Source: Acidobacteriota bacterium
GTDB lineage: Bacteria > Acidobacteriota > Terriglobia > Terriglobales > Acidobacteriaceae
DNA length: 6,859 nucleotides
Direction of reading: 5' to 3'
NCBI GenBank assembly: GCA_003224785.1
Contig: QHZV01000080.1
Location: forward strand, 5,217 to 12,075
The position numbers were made by a program, and so were the translations under genes. The notes under the pieces were generated by a model. That model saw only the letters and a program-made list of their open reading frames with translations, was not told where the DNA came from and made no database searches. Shown here piece by piece: positions 1 to 4,574 of this stretch (its first letter is position 1; each line of letters opens with the position of its first letter).

Positions 1-68
1 AAGATTACTGCCAACTGCAATAGCAGCATCATGCGCGTCCGAGCATTTCGTGGTCGTTTGGCTTTCAT
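1..68 (-). CDS. N-terminal fragment of a membrane or exported protein, cut by the window edge
   Basis: Reading leftward from an ATG at 68-66, 22 codons stay open to the window edge. The fragment begins MKAKRPRNARTR and continues MMLLLQLAVI: a strongly basic head followed by a hydrophobic run, which is the pattern of a signal peptide or a first membrane anchor. The start is chosen because AGGAG (minus strand, 79-75) lies 6 nt upstream of the ATG, and a TTGACA-type promoter lies further upstream. The gene is divergent from the PilZ-like gene at 355. Too little is visible to name a function, and a short open frame like this could arise by chance; the ribosome binding site, promoter and N-terminal character together make it more likely real than not. 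Confidence 0.55.
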   Translation of the reverse strand, partial: MKAKRPRNARTRMMLLLQLAVI

Positions 69-74
69 CCTGGA

Positions 75-79
75 CTCCT
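75..79 (-). promoter_or_regulatory. Ribosome binding site of the truncated leftward gene
   Basis: AGGAG on the minus strand, 6 nt before the ATG at 68. It decides the start of the truncated gene. Its first two bases (79-78) also form the end of one of the two alternative hairpin arms described for 78-109, so access to it could depend on folding. Confidence 0.55.
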
Positions 80-109
80 GATCCGGGCGCTTACCTGGAT
101 CAGCCCGGA
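78..109 (-). promoter_or_regulatory. Two overlapping, mutually exclusive inverted repeats in the leader
   Basis: Two perfect 7-bp inverted repeats share bases. On the plus strand, TCCGGGC (82-88) pairs with GCCCGGA (103-109), and CTGATCC (78-84) pairs with GGATCAG (97-103). Bases 82-84 and 103 belong to both, so only one stem can form at a time. In the leftward transcript the GC-rich stem (103-109 with 82-88) leaves the AGGAG ribosome site just outside, while the other stem takes in its first two bases. The predicted transcription start falls at about 108-110, so the structure would sit at the extreme 5' end. It could equally be a DNA operator. The pairing is seen directly; a regulatory role is inferred. 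Confidence 0.4.
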
Positions 110-115
110 ACAAAC

Positions 116-144
116 ATACTTCGAGGAAACACAGCAGGTGTCAA
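116..144 (-). promoter_or_regulatory. Putative sigma70-type promoter for the leftward truncated gene
   Basis: On the minus strand a perfect -35 box TTGACA (144-139) is followed by a 17-bp spacer and AAGTAT (121-116), which keeps the important A2, A5 and T6 of the -10 consensus but matches only 3 of 6 bases. Predicted transcription would start near 109, giving a leader of about 40 nt before the ATG at 68. Confidence 0.4.
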
Positions 145-243
145 ACAGCCGTGAAAAAACGTAAAAAGTTGTGAACTGCGGATCGGCTATCGCGCTGGTT
201 ACTAAAGTGAAACTGAACCCCGTCTGCAAAACACTCGTCCTCG

Positions 244-283
244 ATACCTCTGAGTGCCCTCAAGGTCTCAAGTTTAGAGGTAT
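244..283. repeat. 8-bp inverted repeat upstream of the PilZ-like gene
   Basis: ATACCTCT (244-251) and AGAGGTAT (276-283) are perfect inverted repeats separated by 24 bp; CTCAAG occurs twice between them. They lie 72 bp before the ATG at 355 and could be an operator or leader hairpin, but inverted repeats of this length and spacing are expected a few times by chance in a window this size. The rest of 145-354 shows no convincing gene or promoter. Confidence 0.2.
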
Positions 284-354
284 TGTGTGACCAAGGTGCC
301 AATCCTCGCGTTCGCACACGTGAAATCGATTCCTAGAACCACAAAGGTCAGCGT

Positions 355-1779
355 ATGCACAATGAAAACACCGCCCTCTCTCTTCGACGCAGCTCCAGAG
401 TTCCAGTCGCGATGCCAATACTCGTTTCCAGCATGGATGGGTCCCGCTTTTCTGAAGTCTGCGAAACTTTGGTGGTGAACGCACACGGTTGCGCAATCCG
501 GTCGCGCGCAAAACTCGATCCTGGTGTTGCGCTCCAATTCCATGGCAAAGATGGGCGAGGCACGACAGCCCAGGTGGTCTCATGCCAGCCGATGGAATCG
601 GACAGCGAGAGCTGGAGATTGGGCGCGAAGCTCGATCAGCCACAGAATTTCTGGGGACTCCAAAACTTTCCCGAAGACTGGACAGTTGCGCTCCCCTCGG
701 TCCTGCCGAAAGGCTCACAATTGGCCGTCGCTGCTAAGAGTTCTCTACAAGTGTCACGCATTCAGAGCGAATGGTCAGAGGCAAGTCTGCAATTTTCGAA
801 GGAGCATGTAAAGAAAATAGTCGTGGATGTAGTTCGTCCGCTCCATGCCGAACTAATGGCTATCAAAGAAAAGCTGGCACGCGCTGACGCGAACCGAAGC
901 CGCTTTGACGTGTCACTTTCAAGTATTCCGCCCGAATTGCAGGAACAGTTGGAGCAACGTCTCCAGCAGTATCTCGGCCCCAAAGTCTTGGACGAAGCGC
1001 GTCAGCAATCTGCCCGCGTGCTTTCGGCGACTGAGGCAGTAATTGATAAAAGAACCATCGAGGTTCGGGAAGAATTTCAGAACCGATCAACCGAAGAACT
1101 TGAGTTCATCGAAAAACGAGCACATGAAATCTCGGCGGGAATCGTCGAGCACGTTCGAGAACAGCTGCGCGATGGAGTGAGCGATCTACAGCGCAAATTC
1201 GTGGATGGGCGCGACCAGCTTAAACGAATGAGTGGTGAGCTCGCCGAATCCCTGCAAGCCGGTTTAAATGACGAGCACAAGCGTCGCCGGGCGGACCTTG
1301 AACAACTTCAATCCTCGATTGCCGCAGAATCCGCGGGGCTGTACGAGAAAGTTGAGCAGTTGGATGGGCGCATCAGGAAATTAGACGAATCAGTACGCTC
1401 TTTGGAGGCGGGTCTCGATCAGCGACTCAGTCAAATGGCCGGCGACACGGTGCGTAATACACGCAACGAAATCGAAAGCGTTGCCGACTCTATGCTGAAA
1501 CAACTGACTGCGCGCAGCGTCCAGACAATTGGCGATCAGATGGAGGAAGCGGCTGGAAACATGAGGATTTTCCATCAGGGAATCATTGCGTCAGGGTCCG
1601 ACGCGCTGAAAACCAAAGCAGCGGAGGCTTTGCAAGATTTCGAACACTCCATGGATGAACTGGCTCGACTCTCCATCGAGCGCTGGCGACAACGGCTAGC
1701 CAGCGGACTGAATACGCTGGCAAAGAATCTTGACGAGCAATTTCAGTTGGAAGTTAGCTCCAGGGGGGATATTAGTTAA
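355..1779 (+). CDS. PilZ-like domain protein with long C-terminal coiled coil
   Basis: The 474-residue protein has two parts. Residues about 8-110 look like a PilZ domain of the acidobacterial kind: an RRSSR motif (11-15), VVNAHGCAI (40-48) where c-di-GMP binding PilZ domains carry D/NxSxxG, and a closing WRLGAKL...FWGLQNFPEDW stretch (87-109). Residues about 135-465 are almost uninterrupted charged heptad-like helix rich in E, Q, R, L and A, broken by an IPPELQEQLEQ segment (191-201). There is no signal peptide or membrane segment, so it should be cytoplasmic. The start is supported by AAAGGT (343-348), 6 nt before the ATG. PilZ domains usually sense c-di-GMP and pass the signal to a partner; here the second half of the signature is degenerate, so ligand binding is uncertain. 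The coiled coil suggests oligomerisation or a scaffold, perhaps in motility, adhesion or cell envelope work. The gene stands alone on its strand. Confidence 0.75.
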   Translation: MHNENTALSLRRSSRVPVAMPILVSSMDGSRFSEVCETLVVNAHGCAIRSRAKLDPGVALQFHGKDGRGTTAQVVSCQPMESDSESWRLGAKLDQPQNFWGLQNFPEDWTVALPSVLPKGSQLAVAAKSSLQVSRIQSEWSEASLQFSKEHVKKIVVDVVRPLHAELMAIKEKLARADANRSRFDVSLSSIPPELQEQLEQRLQQYLGPKVLDEARQQSARVLSATEAVIDKRTIEVREEFQNRSTEELEFIEKRAHEISAGIVEHVREQLRDGVSDLQRKFVDGRDQLKRMSGELAESLQAGLNDEHKRRRADLEQLQSSIAAESAGLYEKVEQLDGRIRKLDESVRSLEAGLDQRLSQMAGDTVRNTRNEIESVADSMLKQLTARSVQTIGDQMEEAAGNMRIFHQGIIASGSDALKTKAAEALQDFEHSMDELARLSIERWRQRLASGLNTLAKNLDEQFQLEVSSRGDIS

Positions 1780-1878
1780 GAGTTGACGGATAGACGCTAT
1801 CTTCGCTTACCTTGTCATGATTGCCTTAGAAGCAGTCTCCTTCTTCTGTTCGCCACCGATGCGCCGGAGATCCCCTGT

Positions 1879-2337
1879 CTAATCTTTATCTAAATACTCC
1901 TCTGGAACATCGTCCTCCGGCAGCTCGTGCGTGTGTACCTCTTTCTCATCTGCGTCGTCGGCTTCTTCCACACCTGCAACGGCTCCAGCTTCAAACACGT
2001 TTCCTTCTTCGACAAGCTCGTCCACGCTCTCCGAATCCGCTTCCTCGGCGCGCGATAAACCCTCGAAATCTGCGGAGCGGACGCCCGATTCAGCGCGGCT
2101 GCTAGCCAGTTTTCGATTTCGAATCTCTCGCTTGATCTCCCGCTCCGGGCTGATGGACGCTCTTTTCTTCCGCTTGTCGCTTGCTTTCGAGGTCGCCTTT
2201 TTCCGAGATGTTGGATTGGCGTGCGTTTTCTTCGCCTTTTTCGCCTTCACCGTGCTCTGCGTAGCCTTACTCTTTACAGTGGAGGTCGGGCGTTTTGACT
2301 TTTTCTGCTTGCTCTTACTCTTCTTTTTGTTGGCCAT
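1879..2337 (-). CDS. Histone-H1-like Lys-rich protein with acidic C-terminal tail
   Basis: This 152-residue protein is sharply two-faced. Residues 1-60 are almost only K, S, T, A and R (MANKKKSKSKQKKSK, then repeated KAKKAKK and RKKA patches), like the DNA-binding tails of histone H1-like bacterial proteins. A basic linker SPEREIKREIRNRK (63-76) leads into an acidic tail (97-152) containing VDELVEEGNVFEAGAV, GVEEADDADEKEV and PEDDVPEEYLDKD. I recall tails of this kind from hypothetical proteins of Acidobacteriota, but cannot name the family. Likely role, by inference from composition: nucleic-acid or nucleoid binding, with the acidic tail modulating affinity or contacting partners. No clear Shine-Dalgarno precedes the ATG. 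The gene is divergent from the 107-aa basic protein and convergent with the PilZ-like gene. The opposite strand is also open, but its Phe/Leu/Ser-rich translation is the mirror of the Lys/Glu codons here. Confidence 0.75.
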   Translation of the reverse strand: MANKKKSKSKQKKSKRPTSTVKSKATQSTVKAKKAKKTHANPTSRKKATSKASDKRKKRASISPEREIKREIRNRKLASSRAESGVRSADFEGLSRAEEADSESVDELVEEGNVFEAGAVAGVEEADDADEKEVHTHELPEDDVPEEYLDKD

Positions 2338-2358
2338 TGCGGCAGTCTACCATCGCTT

Positions 2359-2411
2359 GAACACTCCAGAAAACCGTGGAAATTTGGCGTATTATCTCGG
2401 GAACACTCCAG
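2359..2411. repeat. Exact 11-bp direct repeat in the divergent promoter gap
   Basis: GAACACTCCAG occurs at 2359-2369 and again at 2401-2411, start to start 42 bp, about four helical turns. The pair flanks a -10-like GATAAT on the minus strand (2396-2391) that could serve the Lys-rich gene; no good -35 box goes with it. The second copy abuts the AGGAGG ribosome site of the rightward gene. Spacing by whole turns suggests paired binding sites for a regulator of both genes, but this is inference. Confidence 0.35.
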
Positions 2412-2415
2412 GAGG
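2410..2415 (+). promoter_or_regulatory. Shine-Dalgarno that sets the start of the 107-aa gene
   Basis: AGGAGG, 8 nt before the ATG at 2424. It selects this ATG over an in-frame ATG at 2376 that has no ribosome site, and it is the best evidence that the plus strand is coding here. Confidence 0.6.
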
Positions 2416-2423
2416 CAGGCAAG

Positions 2424-2747
2424 ATGGCGAGAGAAGCGAAACTGTTCGCGTCGAGCGCGGGTTCTGCCGTTCGCGCGTTTCTAAGGTTCCGTGCCAATAT
2501 TCCACCACGCTGGATCAAGAATGCTCGGAATTCGCGAAAACGCATAGAGCCAGAAATCGTTGCTGGACTTCGGTCATTCAGGCGCTTGCAGAAAGACCGC
2601 CCGCGCGCACGAGTTGCGATTCGCAATGCGCAGCGAGAATTGCGACGAGTGCTAGATCGATGGGAAATGGCCTATGAAAAGGAGAACTTTTATCGAGGGA
2701 TTCGCGTGCTGTTGGAATTGCAGCGGGATGGAATGTCGAGACTGTAG
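2424..2747 (+). CDS. Small, very basic protein of unknown function (107 aa)
   Basis: I do not recognise this protein. It is 107 residues long, begins MAREAKLFASSAGSAVRAFL, is very rich in Arg (PPRWIKNARNSRKR; LQKDRPRARVAIRNAQRELRR) and ends in a more amphipathic helix (DRWEMAYEKENFYRGIRVLLELQRDG). It has no signal peptide, no Cys and no membrane span; the pattern suggests a mostly helical protein that binds nucleic acid or an acidic partner. The start rests on a perfect AGGAGG with 8-nt spacing. It is divergent from the Lys-rich protein, sharing an 86-bp promoter gap, and lies 215 bp before the SWIB gene in the same direction. The minus strand is open across most of it (2315-2626), so coding potential should be compared; I prefer the plus strand for its ribosome site. 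Confidence 0.55.
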   Translation: MAREAKLFASSAGSAVRAFLRFRANIPPRWIKNARNSRKRIEPEIVAGLRSFRRLQKDRPRARVAIRNAQRELRRVLDRWEMAYEKENFYRGIRVLLELQRDGMSRL

Positions 2748-2806
2748 CTACCCATTTTTGGTCTCCTGCGAATTTGGTTGTGCCGATTCAACAGAACGGG
2801 GAGTCA

Positions 2807-2932
2807 ATCAGTGATTGGAATTGTCGCCAGAATTAGCCGACTCCAGTGTCGAACCACTCTTCGGGAGTTTTCTCAACCGAGTGGCTTAAGAGTGGCAAAT
2901 CCCGAACCACTATTCCGATACAATTCACTGAT
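2807..2932 (+). promoter_or_regulatory. Candidate structured leader upstream of the SWIB gene
   Basis: The 215-bp gap 2748-2962 contains nested complementarity. An outer stem pairs ATCAGTGA plus ATTGT (2807-2814 and 2820-2824, with a 5-nt bulge between) with the 13 bases 2920-2932. Inside it, CCACTCTT (2854-2861) pairs with AAGAGTGG (2888-2895), and inside that CGGGAG-TTTT-CTCaaCCG (2862-2879) makes a small hairpin. GAGTGG recurs at 2879, 2890 and 2952, the last overlapping the ribosome site, and CGAACCACT occurs twice (2850-2858, 2903-2911), so alternative pairings are possible. A cis-regulatory RNA or a decayed repeat are both possible; I found no clear promoter in the gap. Confidence 0.3.
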
Positions 2933-2950
2933 CAGCAAATTTTTCAGGAT

Positions 2951-2954
2951 GGAG
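2951..2954 (+). promoter_or_regulatory. Ribosome binding site that sets the SWIB gene start
   Basis: GGAG, 8 nt before the ATG at 2963. The frame is open further upstream, to a GTG at 2846, but those 39 extra residues lack SWIB-like character and have no ribosome site. Confidence 0.55.
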
Positions 2955-2962
2955 TGGAATCT

Positions 2963-3232
2963 ATGCCAAAAGCAGCAGGTAAGACAAAAGCAAATAGTGC
3001 GTTCATGAAGCCCATGCAGCCTTCAGAAGACCTTGCAAAAATTGTCGGTTCACAACCGCTTCCTCGCAGTGAAGTCACGAAGAAGATTTGGGCTCACATC
3101 AAAAAGAACAAACTGCAGAACCCAAGCAATAAGCGTGAAATCCTCGCCGATGAAAAGTTACAGCCAATCTTCGGGGGCAAGAAATTGGACATGTTTCAAA
3201 TGACGAAGGCCGTGAACAAGCACCTGAAGTGA
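2963..3232 (+). CDS. Stand-alone SWIB/MDM2 domain protein
   Basis: This is an 89-residue protein that is almost entirely a SWIB domain: KPMQPSEDLAKIVGSQPLPR (16-35), EVTKKIWAHIKKNKLQNP (37-54), NKREILADEKLQPIFG (56-71) and MFQMTKAVNKHL (77-88) match the conserved blocks of the family in order. The first 15 residues are a short Lys-rich tail. In eukaryotes the SWIB fold is found in chromatin-remodelling SWI/SNF subunits and is related to the p53-binding domain of MDM2; in bacteria it occurs fused to topoisomerase I in chlamydiae or as small free proteins like this one, whose function is poorly known. A role in DNA topology or nucleoid binding is inferred. It lies downstream of the 107-aa basic gene, behind a possibly structured leader, and is convergent with the GH18 gene. 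The length is normal for free bacterial SWIB proteins. Confidence 0.9.
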   Translation: MPKAAGKTKANSAFMKPMQPSEDLAKIVGSQPLPRSEVTKKIWAHIKKNKLQNPSNKREILADEKLQPIFGGKKLDMFQMTKAVNKHLK

Positions 3233-3235
3233 ACG

Positions 3236-3259
3236 GCTCATCTGGTGGAGGAGCGTTTT
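3236..3259 (+). terminator. Weak candidate terminator after the SWIB gene
   Basis: GCTC (3236-3239) and TC (3241-3242) pair with GA (3248-3249) and GAGC (3251-3254), with one A-G mismatch and a TGGTG loop, followed by GTTTT. It starts 4 nt after the SWIB stop codon. The stem is imperfect and the T run is short. Confidence 0.3.
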
Positions 3260-3411
3260 GATACTTTAGCCCACCCCGGCTGCCTTCCTGACCTTCATGC
3301 TGCTCCTACATTTGGGCTACGCGGCACACGAGTCGGTAATGACCCGCGAGCGCGTTCGTCCGTATTTGGCGCTTATCTCGCCTCCTTTTGAAATCTTCCA
3401 AACTGCAGGTT

Positions 3412-3437
3412 CCGCCCTGCCAATAGCTGCAAAGCGG
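3412..3437 (-). terminator. Hairpin after the GH18 gene, end of the operon
   Basis: In the leftward transcript CCGCUUUGC (3437-3429) pairs over 9 bp, including two G-U pairs, with GCAGGGCGG (3420-3412) around an 8-nt loop. It begins 8 nt after the stop codon at 3446. The G-U pairs work only in the minus-strand RNA, in keeping with the direction of the GH18 gene. No U tract follows, so it may be a non-canonical terminator or a 3'-end protecting hairpin. Confidence 0.4.
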
Positions 3438-3445
3438 GGAATGGT

Positions 3446-4513
3446 TTATTGCTGCCTTAGAGCAAAAGTTCCCGTTGGAACATTGAATGAAGTCGCGCCA
3501 GTTCCGACTCCGGCTTCACAGGTGTTTGGCGGGTAGGTGCAAACGGTGCCATTGCCCTGACATCCGCCGCCCCAGAACATGTAGCCGAGCATGCCTGCCG
3601 TCGTTCCCGAGCCTGAGGGCTGGACGGTTGAGACGAAGTTGAACGCGGTCTCCTCATCGGACACGCTGAAGTTATTACAGTTTGGAATGACGGTGTTGCC
3701 AACGACCCACAGACTGCCTGTCAGTTTAGCAGGAGCCATCGGTGGCACTGAGCCGTTGCCGCTCACATGCTGCTGCCATCCGCTCTCAAGAGTGGTGACA
3801 TTCGTATTTTGTGAAGCTACCATCGCGTTCGCATAATCGAGAACGGGATTGCTCGTCTGCAGCCAATGCGTGACGGCGTAATTTGCAAGCGATGTGAGAT
3901 AGGTGTCGCCGTCGCCGATGTCAATCGTCAGCCGCGCCGCGTAGTTGCTGCCGCTAGGGTCATACGGAACTACGGAGCGATAGGCGCTCACGAACTGCTG
4001 TAGCCCAGGGAGGTTCGGATTGCTGCTTTTTTCATAATCTATTTCCATTCCCACATTGAATTTCTTGGCGGCATTAGCGGCGTTGATGCCCAGTTGTGTG
4101 GCATTACTCTTCAGAGCTTTCTCCCAATGACTGATGTAGCTGAAGCCGCCGATGGACATCATCACGCGAATGCCGTGGCTTTGAAAATAGTTGATGACCG
4201 CGGTGTTCATTCCGGTCGGGATACCGTTTACGGTTGAAGAGTCGTTGGTCAAGTTCATCAGCTTCACCGGATCGACGAAGCTCAACACAACTACATTTAC
4301 CGAGGGGTGAAATGTGTTGTCATGGTTTCGGTCAATAATCCAGTGATTGTTGGAGTCGAACGTCGTCATGTTGGGGACAGACGCCCAGCTACACGCGTCG
4401 TCATAGCAGTGCCATAAACCGTATACCTGCATTTGGTATTGAGCATTTGCAAGAGGGCTGCCTGCCGCGAGAAGGCAAAGAGCAAACAGCAGGAACAACT
4501 TGCGGTAATTCAT
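3446..4513 (-). CDS. Secreted glycoside hydrolase family 18-like protein (chitinase or endo-N-acetylglucosaminidase type)
   Basis: The precursor has 355 residues. MNYRKLFLLFALCLLAAG...ANA is a signal peptide, probably cut after residue 24. The body has the landmarks of a GH18 TIM barrel: VMMSIGGFSY (117-126, the SxGG strand-3 motif), VGMEIDYE (154-161, strand 4), LDYANAMV (225-232, strand 6) and GMLGYMFWGGG (307-317, strand 8, with the Trp of the active-site floor). In DxxDxDxE terms the catalytic acid E161 and D159 are kept, while the first Asp is Val154 and the second is Glu157. GH18 enzymes cleave beta-1,4-N-acetylglucosamine linkages by substrate-assisted catalysis; the exact substrate is not readable here. 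Six or so Cys in the mature chain fit an exported, disulfide-bonded protein. The start at 4513 is set by GGAGG 4 nt upstream; the frame is open to 4615 but that would overlap the GH9 gene. It is the second gene of the GH9 operon. Confidence 0.75.
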   Translation of the reverse strand: MNYRKLFLLFALCLLAAGSPLANAQYQMQVYGLWHCYDDACSWASVPNMTTFDSNNHWIIDRNHDNTFHPSVNVVVLSFVDPVKLMNLTNDSSTVNGIPTGMNTAVINYFQSHGIRVMMSIGGFSYISHWEKALKSNATQLGINAANAAKKFNVGMEIDYEKSSNPNLPGLQQFVSAYRSVVPYDPSGSNYAARLTIDIGDGDTYLTSLANYAVTHWLQTSNPVLDYANAMVASQNTNVTTLESGWQQHVSGNGSVPPMAPAKLTGSLWVVGNTVIPNCNNFSVSDEETAFNFVSTVQPSGSGTTAGMLGYMFWGGGCQGNGTVCTYPPNTCEAGVGTGATSFNVPTGTFALRQQ

Positions 4514-4517
4514 ATTT

Positions 4518-4522
4518 CCTCC
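4518..4522 (-). promoter_or_regulatory. Ribosome binding site that sets the GH18 start
   Basis: GGAGG on the minus strand, 4 nt before the ATG at 4513, directly ahead of the signal peptide. It rules out the upstream in-frame ATG at 4615. Confidence 0.7.
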
Positions 4523-4574
4523 AGAACCTGAGGTGAAACAAGTCGGTGATCTTACAAATTGCCGAATAGTCCAG

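Noticed and set aside
1788..1802. Small hairpin GATAG-ACG-CTATC just after the PilZ-like gene as a terminator
   Set aside because: The stem is only 5-6 bp, AT-rich, with a 3-nt loop and no T run. The 99-bp convergent gap has no better candidate.
2315..2626. Minus-strand open frame of 103 codons overlapping the small basic gene
   Set aside because: It overlaps the start of the Lys-rich gene and lies antisense to a plus-strand frame that has a perfect AGGAGG. No motif is recognisable.
1931..2677. Long plus-strand open frame of 248 codons, Ser-rich then Phe/Leu-rich, resembling a membrane protein
   Set aside because: It is the antisense of the Lys/Glu-rich gene at 1879-2337 and then runs out of frame through the 107-aa gene. 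Antisense of AAG/AAA and GAG/GAA codons gives Phe, Leu and Ser, which explains its composition. It has no ribosome site.
2846..2962. N-terminal extension of the SWIB protein from a GTG at 2846
   Set aside because: The extra 39 residues show no SWIB-family similarity and no ribosome site; the ATG at 2963 has GGAG at 8 nt and gives the usual family length.
3297..3536. Plus-strand open frame of 79 codons at the convergent junction after the SWIB gene
   Set aside because: Its second half is antisense to the GH18 C-terminus, it has no ribosome site and no recognisable motif.
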